A program made the position numbers and the translations under genes. From an uncultured Flavobacteriales bacterium (GTDB lineage Bacteria; Bacteroidota; Bacteroidia; Flavobacteriales; BACL11): DNA of 64,000 nt. Shown here piece by piece: positions 33,415 to 43,741 of this stretch. The first letter of the stretch is position 1, and every line of letters starts with the position of its first letter. Location of the stretch: positions 1-64,000 of the forward strand of contig CAJQJY010000006.1 of assembly GCA_905478765.1 (NCBI GenBank), given 5' to 3'. The notes under the pieces are model-generated. The model saw nothing but the letters and a program-made list of their open reading frames with translations, was not told where the DNA came from and ran no database searches.

Positions 33415-36400
33415 TTAATACTTTTTCTTAGCTAGTTTCAAGAACTTCTCAGTAATGTCTTCAGGAGCAATCATATAACGGTAAGCAGGAGCACCTTTTG
33501 CACGCTCTGCTTTCCTTTTACCATCAGGAACAGAAAGAATTGAAGCATTAAAATCTGGATTAGTTGACCAAGAACGCATCACTCCATTTTTGTATTGGAA
33601 ATAATACTCGTCATAAAATTCTGTGGTTAAATAAATAGTTAAAACATCAGAATTTTGACCCTTTTCAATAATAATATAACCATCAACTAACGAATTAACT
33701 TGTTTATTCAAAACACTTCCTACGCCAATATTTCCTTTTGACACAAATGCTTTATTTACATTATCCCAATTAAAATTAGTTTTAGCAAAAACAAGAGAAT
33801 GTTTCATCTCATTAGGAAATTTTGAAAAATCATCTTTCATTTCTAAATCAACTAAAAGCATCTCCCCTTTCTCCTTACCAAGAACTCTTTTTAAATTCAT
33901 TGAGAATTTCTCATCATACTCAAACATATCATCTCCAGGAGCATCATACAAATCTTGCCCCATAATCTGCAATGCCTCTTCAGAAAAGAAAAAATCAAGC
34001 ATAAAGAACCCATCTAATTCAGTTTTTTGAGAAGCAATATCATGAGTAACATTACCAACATTTAACGCTTTGACTTGCCCTAAATCTAAATTCCAATCCA
34101 TCACCCCCTCTCCTTTAGTTTTACATGTTTTTTCATACAAGGTGTAATAGTTTGATAAAGAATCAGGACCCCCTATAATATATGCAAATTGTTTTTTATC
34201 ATATCTTAAAGTAGAAGAAGCTGATAAAATATCGAAATCGAGAGCTTTTCTTTTTTTCTCACTCATAAATGTAGAATATAAATCTGTTGAATCAAAATTC
34301 ATAACCAATGCTGATGAAAGTAAATCCTTCTTATCATTATAGATTTTATCATCTAAAGCGAACACTATATTCTTAGGATCTATTTCAGACTTGAATTTAA
34401 TCCATGATTTATCAAGTAAATCACAAGAATGATTTGCCATAAAATAACCATCAAAAGTCAAGTTCTTTTTATCAGCAATTAAATCAACACTACCTTTAAA
34501 ATCAAATTTACTATCAATATGAAATACTTTATCTGTAGCAACATCACCCCTTGCAATAGTAATAGTATCAGTCCCTACTCTAATCTCTTTAAAAAATATT
34601 TGCTGTTCATTATTCATAGCATCTTTATAAGTATAATCACCATTGGCAGTATAATTATGTGCTGATTTAATATCAATAGTAGCATTAGTAAAAATATGGT
34701 ATTCAGTTAAATCATCTGCAATAATAGTTGCTCCAAATAGCGTTTGAATAACTGCATTTTTAGCAACTGTTACAATTCCAGAATCAGGATTAATAACAGC
34801 ATCCGCGATAAGAATTTCTTCAACTCCTACTGTGTTTATTATATAGTCTTTAATACTATAAGTAGCAGTTTTTGCAGTAAACTTTAAAGAGTCTTGAGTA
34901 GGATGAATAGATACAAAATCAGAACCTTTACCCTTAGCAACAACCTCATCACCCAGAGTAAACAATTCGTCATCCATCGCCCACCTCAGCTTATCAATAT
35001 AAGAGATGTATTTATTAGCGGGAAACTCAACATATGAATTACCACCATTTGAATAAAACAGTCCTTCACGGGTTTTCAAATCAATATGTGACCTTAGATT
35101 ATTTGCTCTAATTGCAATATTTTTTGAATCATCAAACACTTGAAGATTAGCTTCTTCTGAGCCAAACCAATTTGCATTAAAGGTAAATGACTCTGCATCA
35201 ACATCAGCTTTATCTAATGACATAATACCTCCCCCCGAAAGTGCAGTAGGTTGTAGTAATAAATCTCCTTTGAATGTAGCTTGGTCATGATAAAAATTAA
35301 AAACATCTTTAGTTTGATAAACCTCTAGCCTGTCGTTATATGGCTCAAAGTGAGTATAAGTTTCAGTGTTTTTTACATCAGGAAATTCAATTCCACTAGC
35401 TACTTCAGTAAGAGCAAAAATTTGTGTATAAAAATTAGTAGAATCAGGGAAAAAGAAAATTTCTTCAGCTGATGCTTTTGATGTTAAGTATGCAAAGTCT
35501 CCACTCCCTTTTAATCCTTTATGGCTCAAATGAATATCATTATTATACTTTCCTTTTCCACCATAAATATCAAATCCATCAGCTGGAGTTTTTCTAGTAA
35601 ACCCTAACGAATAATCATCTTGCAATCTTAAAGTATCATCAAATATGGGGAAGATCCCTGCTGATTCAAACACACCTGCAAACCACAATCCTTTTCCTGT
35701 GTAATTATCTAAGCTATCAATTTCAAAGGGCTGTAAATGAAAAGAGAAATTATCTCTTTTATAAACTCCATCATAAATAGAATTCCTATCAAAATAAGCG
35801 TAAGAATCCTCAAACGACCTAAAGATTGGGAATTCAGGAAAACTATCTTTTCTAACCCCTGATTTATTTGTTGGATCATCAATAATTAAATCACCAGTTA
35901 CTGCTTCAATAACTGTTCTAACTGGAGTTAAAATTTCATCACCATACATGTCTTTTTTAATAGGATGTACAGGAACTGAAAGCTGAACAGAATCAATTTT
36001 ATTCAAATCAACTTTAAATTCATCATAGTGAAAAAAGAAATCTCTTCCGAAAAGATTTAACCTCCCTTTACCCGCATAAACCTGACCGTTAAATACAAAA
36101 TCTCTATTTTTCTTTACCACTAGTAAGCCATCTTTTGGATATAAATAAACAGCTCTTTCTTGGCTTAATTCTATCTTATGAATACCTAAGATATTTAAGT
36201 CTTTCGTTTTAATATTTAAAGTAGCATTTACCAAATTTTTATCAGGAGTTTTGTACTCTCCCTCTGAAATTATTGAATTGAAAGTTATAACATCATAATC
36301 CCCAATTTCTGATGCTGCATTAATATAATTATACAACTTTGGAAGAACTGTAATTCTCTCCTCACCAAAATCATAGAAGATAAAGCCATCATTAGCCAAT

Positions 36401-37875
36401 TGAATAAGATAATGCTGAATTTGAACAATTGGAAAACGAGAGAATTTCGCAAAATCCTCAACATAGAATTTTTCTTCTTGCTTTACTTTAACAAAATTAT
36501 TAACCAAAAACAATGGGTGAATTGCATCAATCCCTAGCATAGATTCAAATTTCTGTTGCAGAAACCTGTCAACAGACTCAAATTCAACCCTGGATTCAGC
36601 TGTTCCTGGCAAAGAACCGAAAGCGATAATATCATCATCAATATTCCATTGTAAAAGTTCAAAATCCATAGTTACATTATGGTAAGTATTTAACATTGGA
36701 GCTCCAGAAATCCCATTAGATTTTCTATAAAGTTGCAACTCTCTTTTGCTGTCAATATACTTAAACTGCAAATTAGCATGATAAATCGAATCACCATCAA
36801 AATATATTTTAACACCAGCTTCTTGTGATGAGATACGATCAGGCTTTAAACTAAAGCGATTTGCATTTGCAATAAAAACATCTTTACCATCTCTTTTAAA
36901 TACGATTTTTGCTTCAGCATACTTTCCACCATCAGCTATAAAATCTTTACCTTGCATTTTATAACCACCTCTATAGTCTACATTTGGGAATATATCCTGA
37001 AGCTCTATATTTTTACTGTATGAAGTGAATTTAGGATAATTTTTAGCTTGTTTTCCTTTAGATACTTTATTGATTACTTGCCCAAAAATTGGAGTATTAA
37101 AAATATATTTATTCCAAAAAGTAGCAGAATCTGAAACAAGAACACTTTTTCGTGTGTCAATCTTATATGATTTAATCTCAGCATAAATTGAGTCCTTTGA
37201 CATTCCTTGAGATTCCCAGTTTATCACCCCATTTGTACCAAACCATTCGTTAGAAACAAAATAATACTTGCCTTTTGTTCCAAAGATATCATAAGAACCA
37301 CCCTCAGCTGAACAATTTAAAACGAAAGGATTGTTAAAAACAATAACTGGTTCAATCATTTCAAAAGTAAATTTATAATCTGCTTTACCTACATTCCAGG
37401 ATGCAGATTTACTTTCACGCAAAATATTATTCGATACTAAATCAGAAGAAAATGAGTAAAACATAACCAATTTTTTGGTTGTTGTTTCAGCTAAAGTCTC
37501 TTGAACTACATTTAACCATTCAGGAAGCATTGTTTCTCCCTTAGCATGATTATCAACAAGAATTATAGCAGCTAAAAACTCCTGAAAATGAGGCTTAGCC
37601 CGCATTCTTTTCTTAAGCATCTTATCAGAAACCTGCATAATAATATTTTTTTCAGATATTGCTAAAAATTCAGATTTCTTCTTAAATTGTTTAAAAACTG
37701 ATTTTAAATCCGAATTATCAGATGCATTCATAAAACCCTCCAATTCAACTAAAAATACTGGGAATTCTTGAGTGAATTCTTTTACCCTACCCTCCTTTTG
37801 ACCAAAAGAACTCAAAGAAAACCCAAGAGTTAATACTAAAAGTACTAAACTCTTTTTAAATATAACATTTGCCAT
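33415..37875 (-). CDS. Giant exported protein of unknown function
   Basis: 1486 residues. Signal peptide about 1-25 (LGFSLSSFGQ). An alpha-helical region (about 30-150) is followed by more than 1300 residues that read as repeated beta-strands with phrases about fill-in values (GGYKMQGKDFIADGGKYAEA, GKYNNDIHLSHKGLKGSGDF). There is no T9SS tail and no obvious membrane anchor. Long periplasmic beta proteins of this sort can be bridge-like or outer-membrane assembly factors, but no family was recognised. Its ATG lies inside the last codons of prmA (31-base overlap), so it is translationally coupled. Part of the run tpiA-prmA-this gene. Confidence 0.8.
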   Translation of the reverse strand: MANVIFKKSLVLLVLTLGFSLSSFGQKEGRVKEFTQEFPVFLVELEGFMNASDNSDLKSVFKQFKKKSEFLAISEKNIIMQVSDKMLKKRMRAKPHFQEFLAAIILVDNHAKGETMLPEWLNVVQETLAETTTKKLVMFYSFSSDLVSNNILRESKSASWNVGKADYKFTFEMIEPVIVFNNPFVLNCSAEGGSYDIFGTKGKYYFVSNEWFGTNGVINWESQGMSKDSIYAEIKSYKIDTRKSVLVSDSATFWNKYIFNTPIFGQVINKVSKGKQAKNYPKFTSYSKNIELQDIFPNVDYRGGYKMQGKDFIADGGKYAEAKIVFKRDGKDVFIANANRFSLKPDRISSQEAGVKIYFDGDSIYHANLQFKYIDSKRELQLYRKSNGISGAPMLNTYHNVTMDFELLQWNIDDDIIAFGSLPGTAESRVEFESVDRFLQQKFESMLGIDAIHPLFLVNNFVKVKQEEKFYVEDFAKFSRFPIVQIQHYLIQLANDGFIFYDFGEERITVLPKLYNYINAASEIGDYDVITFNSIISEGEYKTPDKNLVNATLNIKTKDLNILGIHKIELSQERAVYLYPKDGLLVVKKNRDFVFNGQVYAGKGRLNLFGRDFFFHYDEFKVDLNKIDSVQLSVPVHPIKKDMYGDEILTPVRTVIEAVTGDLIIDDPTNKSGVRKDSFPEFPIFRSFEDSYAYFDRNSIYDGVYKRDNFSFHLQPFEIDSLDNYTGKGLWFAGVFESAGIFPIFDDTLRLQDDYSLGFTRKTPADGFDIYGGKGKYNNDIHLSHKGLKGSGDFAYLTSKASAEEIFFFPDSTNFYTQIFALTEVASGIEFPDVKNTETYTHFEPYNDRLEVYQTKDVFNFYHDQATFKGDLLLQPTALSGGGIMSLDKADVDAESFTFNANWFGSEEANLQVFDDSKNIAIRANNLRSHIDLKTREGLFYSNGGNSYVEFPANKYISYIDKLRWAMDDELFTLGDEVVAKGKGSDFVSIHPTQDSLKFTAKTATYSIKDYIINTVGVEEILIADAVINPDSGIVTVAKNAVIQTLFGATIIADDLTEYHIFTNATIDIKSAHNYTANGDYTYKDAMNNEQQIFFKEIRVGTDTITIARGDVATDKVFHIDSKFDFKGSVDLIADKKNLTFDGYFMANHSCDLLDKSWIKFKSEIDPKNIVFALDDKIYNDKKDLLSSALVMNFDSTDLYSTFMSEKKRKALDFDILSASSTLRYDKKQFAYIIGGPDSLSNYYTLYEKTCKTKGEGVMDWNLDLGQVKALNVGNVTHDIASQKTELDGFFMLDFFFSEEALQIMGQDLYDAPGDDMFEYDEKFSMNLKRVLGKEKGEMLLVDLEMKDDFSKFPNEMKHSLVFAKTNFNWDNVNKAFVSKGNIGVGSVLNKQVNSLVDGYIIIEKGQNSDVLTIYLTTEFYDEYYFQYKNGVMRSWSTNPDFNASILSVPDGKRKAERAKGAPAYRYMIAPEDITEKFLKLAKKKY

Positions 37876-38678
37876 TTGTTTTTATTTTTTAAAACAACTA
37901 ATTCCAGCCCAAGTTGCTTTGATTTATCTAAAATTAAAGGAACATCCTCTTTTAAAAAACCACTGAAAATAATTTCTGATTTATCTTCCATAGCCCCCAC
38001 AAAAGTTTCTAAATCATTTAAAATTATATTTCTATTGATATTTGCCAATATAATATCAAATTTTGAGTCTCCAATTGCATCTGCATCACCATGAATAAAA
38101 TCAATATTTTCAACATTATTTAGCATTGAATTCTCCTCAGAATTCTCTACAGCCCACTCATCAAAATCAATTCCAACTAATGATGAAGCACCTAATTTTG
38201 AAGCAAGAATCACTAACACTCCTGTACCACAACCCATATCCAAAACTGATTTTTCTTTAAAATCAAGATTAAACATTTCATTCATAATAAGGGATGTTGT
38301 TTCATGATGACCAGTACCAAATGACATTTTTGGTGTAATAATAATTTCATGATCAACATCTGATATTTCATCATGAAAATGTGCTCTAATCACACATTTA
38401 TCATTAATTGTTACAGGATCAAAATTACTTTCCCACTGCTTGTTCCAATTTTCTTGTTTTACTTTACTAATTGTAAAACTAAGTTCAGTAGTTTTTGAAA
38501 TATCATTGAGGATTTCACAAACTAAATCTTCTTTTAATAAGTGAGATTGCACATATGCTTTTACTCCATTTTCATCCTCAGAGTAGGACTCAAAATCAAT
38601 TTCATTCAATCTAGCAACCACTATTTCAGAAAATGGATTTACTTCACCTAACTTGATATTTACTTCAGTATATTCCAT
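37845..38678 (-). CDS. prmA: Ribosomal protein L11 methyltransferase
   Basis: 277 residues. The N-terminal substrate-recognition domain (about 1-105) is followed by a class I SAM-dependent methyltransferase with VLDMGCGTGVLVILA (motif I), GIDFDEWAVENS, and ILANINRNII (the NPPY-like catalytic loop, here ANINRN). FGTGHHETT is the PrmA hallmark. It methylates ribosomal protein L11. It starts within the tpiA stop (TAATG) and ends inside the giant exported gene. Confidence 0.93.
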   Translation of the reverse strand: MEYTEVNIKLGEVNPFSEIVVARLNEIDFESYSEDENGVKAYVQSHLLKEDLVCEILNDISKTTELSFTISKVKQENWNKQWESNFDPVTINDKCVIRAHFHDEISDVDHEIIITPKMSFGTGHHETTSLIMNEMFNLDFKEKSVLDMGCGTGVLVILASKLGASSLVGIDFDEWAVENSEENSMLNNVENIDFIHGDADAIGDSKFDIILANINRNIILNDLETFVGAMEDKSEIIFSGFLKEDVPLILDKSKQLGLELVVLKNKNKWQMLYLKRV

Positions 38679-39433
38679 TAAAAAGATTGTGTAATTGCAA
38701 CAAAATCATCAGCATTTAATGATGCACCACCAATTAATCCCCCGTCAATATCTTTTTGAGAAAAAAGCTCAATTGCATTTTTTGGCTTACAACTTCCACC
38801 ATATAAAATTGAAGTGCTTTCTGCAACTTCATTTCCGTATTTCTCAGCTAACAAATTTCTTATAAACGCATGCACTACTTGTGCCTGATCTGTACTTGCA
38901 GTAACCCCAGTACCAATTGCCCATATAGGTTCATAAGCAATTATAATGTTTTTAAACTCCTCAACAGAAAGGTGAAATAAACTCTCTGATATTTGAGATT
39001 TAATCCAGTCAAAATGAACCCCATTTTCTCTTTGTGCTAAACTTTCTCCACAACAGAAAATTACTTTTAAATCATTTGCAAATACTTGTCCTACTTTAGT
39101 TTTTAAAAGCTCATTTGTTTCAGTAAAATTTGTTCTTCTTTCTGAATGACCTAAAACAACATATCTTGCACTACAAGATGCTATCATACTAGCAGAAACC
39201 TCTCCAGTAAAAGGACCTTTTTCATTTGGACTACAATCCTGTGAAGCAGCAACTACCTTAGGGATATCAGCACACATTTTTGCTACTTTATACAAATAGA
39301 CAAAAGATGGAGCAAGTATTACATGTGTTTTATTATCTTTAGGTAATTTATTCAGCACATCTTCTACTAAAGCTAAACCCTCCGCTCTATTCAAATTCAT
39401 TTTCCAGTTTCCTGCTACTATATTCTTTCTCAT
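38678..39433 (-). CDS. tpiA: Triose-phosphate isomerase
   Basis: 251 residues, full length. Catalytic lysine in GNWKMN, His in LGHSERR, Glu in AYEPIWAIGTG, and phosphate loops ILYGGSC and GGLIGGASL. It interconverts dihydroxyacetone phosphate and glyceraldehyde-3-phosphate in glycolysis. It starts 1 base after the permease stop and shares TAATG with prmA. Confidence 0.97.
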   Translation of the reverse strand: MRKNIVAGNWKMNLNRAEGLALVEDVLNKLPKDNKTHVILAPSFVYLYKVAKMCADIPKVVAASQDCSPNEKGPFTGEVSASMIASCSARYVVLGHSERRTNFTETNELLKTKVGQVFANDLKVIFCCGESLAQRENGVHFDWIKSQISESLFHLSVEEFKNIIIAYEPIWAIGTGVTASTDQAQVVHAFIRNLLAEKYGNEVAESTSILYGGSCKPKNAIELFSQKDIDGGLIGGASLNADDFVAITQSF

Positions 39434-39434
39434 A

Positions 39435-40511
39435 TTAACTTATTCTTATTCGGGGGTCGAGCCACCCATATATTAAATCAACTACTATATTTATAATTAC
39501 AAAAATTGATGCAATAAACAGCACTGAACCCATTACCACTGGCAAGTCCATTTTATTTAAAGCATCAACTATTTCTTTTCCAATTCCGTTCCAAGCAAAA
39601 ATATATTCCACAAAAACGGCCCCTGCTAAAAGTGAAGCAAACCAACCCGAAACAGCAGTTACTACAGGATTTAAAGCATTGTGTAAGGCATGTTTAAAAA
39701 TTACAGTAAATTTACTTAAACCCTTTGCTGTTGCAGTTCGCACATAATCCATTGAAAGCACTTCTAGTAAAGAATTTCTGCATAACTGAATGATCACTGA
39801 TAGTGGGCGAATACCCAAGGTTATTGCTGGCAGAATTAGATTTTTAATTTGCAAGAATGAACCTCTACCATAATCATCAACTTCATACAGGCTACCCGTC
39901 ATGTTTAAAGCAGTATAGTTGTGCAGTACAAAACCAAACAACCATGCAATAATGATAGATGAAAAAAAAGATGGAAGGGACATACCTAAAACTGAAAAAA
40001 ATAGAATAAACTTATCAATTAAAGTATCCTTATACAATGCTGAAAACACTCCTAAAATTAAACCTAAAAACAAAGCAAAACCAATGGAAGAGAGTGCTAA
40101 CACAAAAGTATTTTTAAAAGTATTCCAAAGTATTGAAGTAACAGGAGTACCTTTACGCACAAATGACTCTCTTAAGTAAGGAACCTTAAAAACAAGGGTA
40201 TAATCAGCTATCGAAAATAGTTTTGAATATTGATATTTGCCACTACTTAAAGAGGTAAAAGCAGTTTTATTATTATGATGAAATGAAAGTGGTAAAACAT
40301 CATTAAAGTACAAAGCATATTGTTCCCCAATCGAACGGTCAAAAGCATATTTTTGCTTGATAACAGCGAGCTGATTTGCATCCTCACGTTTGTCTAACAT
40401 CATACGAGCAGGATCGCCAGGCAATACATTAAACAAAAAGAAAACTAGCGTAAGCACCCCCAATAAAACTAGGATACCATATGTTATCTTTTTTATAATG
40501 TATGCAAGCAC
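39435..40511 (-). CDS. Peptide ABC transporter permease (DppB/OppB-like)
   Basis: 358 residues with a GTG start; no in-frame ATG fits better. The first helix is GILVLLGVLTLVFFLFNVLP, followed by the family motif PGDPARMML. The binding-protein-dependent permease signature is MDYVRTATAKGLSKFTVIFK, where the EAA loop contacts the ATPase. Six membrane helices expected. Its partner permease, ATPases and binding protein are not in the window. A 76-residue insertion between helices 1 and 2 is typical of Bacteroidota members. Confidence 0.88.
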   Translation of the reverse strand: MLAYIIKKITYGILVLLGVLTLVFFLFNVLPGDPARMMLDKREDANQLAVIKQKYAFDRSIGEQYALYFNDVLPLSFHHNNKTAFTSLSSGKYQYSKLFSIADYTLVFKVPYLRESFVRKGTPVTSILWNTFKNTFVLALSSIGFALFLGLILGVFSALYKDTLIDKFILFFSVLGMSLPSFFSSIIIAWLFGFVLHNYTALNMTGSLYEVDDYGRGSFLQIKNLILPAITLGIRPLSVIIQLCRNSLLEVLSMDYVRTATAKGLSKFTVIFKHALHNALNPVVTAVSGWFASLLAGAVFVEYIFAWNGIGKEIVDALNKMDLPVVMGSVLFIASIFVIINIVVDLIYGWLDPRIRIS

Positions 40512-40515
40512 AATT

Positions 40516-41451
40516 TTATTTATCTAAAAGTAGTTGTAGTTCTTCAGCTTGATATTCATTATACCCACTACCATCAAATAATCTTATTTGTTTTGCTCCT
40601 TTGTAAAGTATCACAATTGGGTTATCATAATCAGGGAAAGTAATCTCCATATAACTATCTATTTCATCAGTATCATAATTTGCAAATGGCATTACTTGGT
40701 AAGGATATTGATTACCTACATATTCAAAAAATTTAGGAATATTTTCTTGTTCAGTATCTGAAAACACGATATGAACAGGCGGAAAATTATCAGATAAGTT
40801 AGATAATGAATCTATACTTCTAGCAGCATGTTGGCAATGTTCACATCCTGCATCAAAATAGCATAGAATTTTATAATCTTCTGAATTTTTAAAGCTCTCA
40901 TCTTCGACAAATAAGACGAAACTATTACCTTCTGATTTAGTTTGAGATGAAACCGGTAAGAACGCAAACATAACTAGTAAAACAGTTAATAATTGTACAC
41001 ATAATTTTGAAAAACTATTTTCTTTATCATCAGTAGTATTTTTATACAAATAACCCAAAATACCAATAGTAATTATGTTTTTAATTAAAGCTTGTAGAGG
41101 AGACATAGGAATCAATTCTCCAAAGCAACCACAGTTTTCACTATCACCTAAAAATAAAGAGTATGCCAAATGTAAACTAAACACAAAAATCATAAGAATT
41201 GAGGTTGGGATAACTAGTTTCTTAAGGTAATTTTTCTGTAAAACAGCAAAAGCAATAAAGAACTCAATTGCTATAATAAAACGAGAAAAATAAGGGGCTA
41301 ACCCTTCTGAAAAACCCATTGGAATCAACTGTCCTTCTTCAAATATTTTAGTTATCCCATACATTGGTGTTGGGTACAACTTTGCAACTGCTGAAAGCAA
41401 GAATAGTGCTGATAAAAGCACGCGAATAATTAGTGGTAAATTCTTTTTCAT
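40516..41451 (-). CDS. MauE/DoxX-like membrane protein with thioredoxin-like tail
   Basis: 311 residues. About four membrane helices in the first 160 residues with NCGCFGELIPMSP, the MauE/DoxX-type motif. After a further helix (about 155-172) comes a periplasmic thioredoxin-like domain with the redox pair CEHC in CYFDAGCEHCQHAARS (about 200-215). It probably shuttles reducing equivalents across the inner membrane. It lies between a DUF1599 gene (4 bases) and the permease (4 bases), all on one transcript. Confidence 0.8.
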   Translation of the reverse strand: MKKNLPLIIRVLLSALFLLSAVAKLYPTPMYGITKIFEEGQLIPMGFSEGLAPYFSRFIIAIEFFIAFAVLQKNYLKKLVIPTSILMIFVFSLHLAYSLFLGDSENCGCFGELIPMSPLQALIKNIITIGILGYLYKNTTDDKENSFSKLCVQLLTVLLVMFAFLPVSSQTKSEGNSFVLFVEDESFKNSEDYKILCYFDAGCEHCQHAARSIDSLSNLSDNFPPVHIVFSDTEQENIPKFFEYVGNQYPYQVMPFANYDTDEIDSYMEITFPDYDNPIVILYKGAKQIRLFDGSGYNEYQAEELQLLLDK

Positions 41452-41455
41452 AATA

Positions 41456-41998
41456 TTATTTATTTTCTAATTTAATTAACGCAAAAACGGCATAGTTTAG
41501 CATATCTAAATAATTTGCATCTACTCCTTCTGATATTAGTGTTGCTCCATGATTATCTTCAATTTGCTTTACCCTAAGAATTTTTTGCAAGATTAAATCA
41601 GTTAAAGAGCTCACACGCATTTCTCTCCACGCCTCACCATAATCATGATTTTTAGCAATCATTAACTCCTTGGCAATATTGGCATGTTTGCTAAAGATGT
41701 TCATAACCTCATTGTAATCCAAATCCTCAGCCAAATTAGAAACACCTAAATCAAATTGAATAAGGCCAATTACTGCATAATTTACAATTCCAACAAACTC
41801 ATTAGAAATATCCTCAGCAATCTTTTGTTCTCCCTTTTGTTCTATTGATCTAATTCTTTGTGCTTTTATAAAAATCTGATCAGTTAATGAGCTGATTCTT
41901 AGTATCCTCCAAGCACTCCCATAATCTTTCATTTTCTTAGCAAAAATGTCCTCACATTTTTTTATTATTGAATCGTATTCTGAAATTGTGTTTTCCAT
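41456..41998 (-). CDS. DUF1599 protein
   Basis: 180 residues made of two similar halves: KMKDYGSAWRILRISSLTDQ and AKNHDYGEAWREMRVSSLTD, each followed by helices ending in a NYAVxGLIQ / NYAVFALIK pattern. This is the DUF1599 duplication, which has been listed as a nucleotide-modification-associated domain. Cytosolic, function unproven. It is the first gene of the minus-strand run that continues to the giant exported protein. Confidence 0.85.
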   Translation of the reverse strand: MENTISEYDSIIKKCEDIFAKKMKDYGSAWRILRISSLTDQIFIKAQRIRSIEQKGEQKIAEDISNEFVGIVNYAVIGLIQFDLGVSNLAEDLDYNEVMNIFSKHANIAKELMIAKNHDYGEAWREMRVSSLTDLILQKILRVKQIEDNHGATLISEGVDANYLDMLNYAVFALIKLENK

Positions 41999-42038
41999 AA
42001 AATGTTAACAGTTAATAATTCCGAAATATACAGCAATT

Positions 42039-42884
42039 ATGAGCTCAAAAGAAAATATCATCAAAACCAATTCCGCCATCTTTTCAACAAAAGATGCAGT
42101 TGTAATGGGAATATTAAACCTTACTGATGATTCTTTTTTTGATGGTGGAAAATACTCAAATAAAGAAGACATAATTGCTAGTTGTAAAAAAATGCTAGAT
42201 GAAGGAGCAAAAATTATTGATATTGGAGCCCAATCATCAAGACCTGGAGCATCTCAAATATCATCAAAAAAAGAACTTAAGAAGTTAATCCCAATTATTA
42301 AATTGTTAAAAAACAATTTTCCAAACATTCTAATTTCAGTTGATACATTCTGGTCAAATACAGCAAAAGAGTGTGCGCTTGTTGGAGCAAATATTATTAA
42401 TGATATTTCTGCAGGAGAAATGGATAAGAAAATGTTTCCAATTATTGCAGAGCTGAATCTTCCTTATATTATGATGCACATGAAAGGGAATCCACAGAAC
42501 ATGCAAAACCACCCAGAATACAATAATATTTTTGATGAGTTAAGTACTTATTTTAGCAATAAAATAGAAGAACTAAAAATTTTAGGATTTAACAAAATAA
42601 TAATTGACCCTGGTTTTGGTTTTGGAAAAACACTTGAACACAATTACCAAATATTAAATAATTTAGATGCTTTTAAATATCTTAAATGCCCTATACTTAC
42701 TGGCACATCACGAAAGTCAATGATTTACAAAATACTAGATACAACAGCAGATAACGCATTGAACGGTACAACAATAACAAATACTATGGCTCTATTAAAT
42801 GGAGCAAACATATTAAGGGTGCATGATGTAAAGCAAGCTATAGAGTGCATTAAAATCACTACATTCGCAAAAAATAATTATTAA
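42039..42884 (+). CDS. folP: Dihydropteroate synthase
   Basis: 281 residues. MGILNLTDDSFFDGGKY (usual NVTPDSF varied to NLTDDSF), IDIGAQSSRPGA, SVDTFW, INDISAG, MHMKGNPQNMQ, DPGFGFGKT and GTSRKSM cover all the binding sites for pterin and p-aminobenzoate. It makes dihydropteroate in folate synthesis. It shares TAATG with cdaA. Confidence 0.95.
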   Translation: MSSKENIIKTNSAIFSTKDAVVMGILNLTDDSFFDGGKYSNKEDIIASCKKMLDEGAKIIDIGAQSSRPGASQISSKKELKKLIPIIKLLKNNFPNILISVDTFWSNTAKECALVGANIINDISAGEMDKKMFPIIAELNLPYIMMHMKGNPQNMQNHPEYNNIFDELSTYFSNKIEELKILGFNKIIIDPGFGFGKTLEHNYQILNNLDAFKYLKCPILTGTSRKSMIYKILDTTADNALNGTTITNTMALLNGANILRVHDVKQAIECIKITTFAKNNY

Positions 42885-43660
42885 TGGAATTTCTTCAAAT
42901 TGGCTTTATTGAACTGATTGATATTGCGCTAGTTGCAATATTAATCTATCAACTTTACAAAATAGTAAAAGGCACGGTTGCAATAAATATTTTTATTGGT
43001 TTAGCAGCCATTTACCTCTTATGGAAAGTAGTATCAGCTTTTAATTTCCAGCTTTTAAGCGAAATATTAGGACAATTTATTGGTGTTGGTGTTATCATAC
43101 TTGCTATTGTTTTTCAACAGGAATTAAGAAAATTCTTAATGATGATTGGAAAGGGTAAGGTTATTAAAAACAAAGGACTACTAAAATTCAATTTTAGTGT
43201 AGAACACGATAATCACCTTAATACAAATGCCATTGCAAAAGCATGTGAAGATATGGCCAAAACTAAAACAGGTGCTATTATGGTAGTTACTCAAATGGAT
43301 GATTTAGCCGTATTTGCTGAAGGTGGTGTAGAAATGAATGCAGAAATTTCAGTACCTATTATTGAAAGTGTCTTCTATAAAAACAGTCCACTACACGATG
43401 GTGCTGTAATAATAAGAAATAATAAGATTATAAGCGCAAGGTGCGTATTGCCGGTAAGTAACAGTCAAGATTTCCCTGGTCACTTAGGAATGAGACATAG
43501 AGCAGCTGTAGGAATTACTGAAGAATCAGATGCAATAGCTATAATAGTATCAGAAGAAACAGGCGGAATAACTTATGTAAAAGATGGTGAATTATTTACA
43601 AAAAGAACCGCTCGACAATTAGAACAATTCCTCAACAGAGTATTTATTCCACAAGAATAA
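42884..43660 (+). CDS. cdaA: Diadenylate cyclase CdaA
   Basis: 258 residues. Three membrane helices in the first 90 residues, then the DAC domain with the two catalytic motifs LHDGAVII (about 170) and MRHRAAVG (about 203). It makes c-di-AMP from two ATP at the inner membrane. It is translationally coupled to folP by TAATG, a pairing often seen in Bacteroidota. No CdaR follows. Confidence 0.95.
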   Translation: MEFLQIGFIELIDIALVAILIYQLYKIVKGTVAINIFIGLAAIYLLWKVVSAFNFQLLSEILGQFIGVGVIILAIVFQQELRKFLMMIGKGKVIKNKGLLKFNFSVEHDNHLNTNAIAKACEDMAKTKTGAIMVVTQMDDLAVFAEGGVEMNAEISVPIIESVFYKNSPLHDGAVIIRNNKIISARCVLPVSNSQDFPGHLGMRHRAAVGITEESDAIAIIVSEETGGITYVKDGELFTKRTARQLEQFLNRVFIPQE

Positions 43661-43741
43661 ATTTCTTGCTAATATTATATCTTCATTAAATAAATTGATG
43701 GAAACATTAAAATAATCAGGAGATTTTTCATGTTTTTTAAA

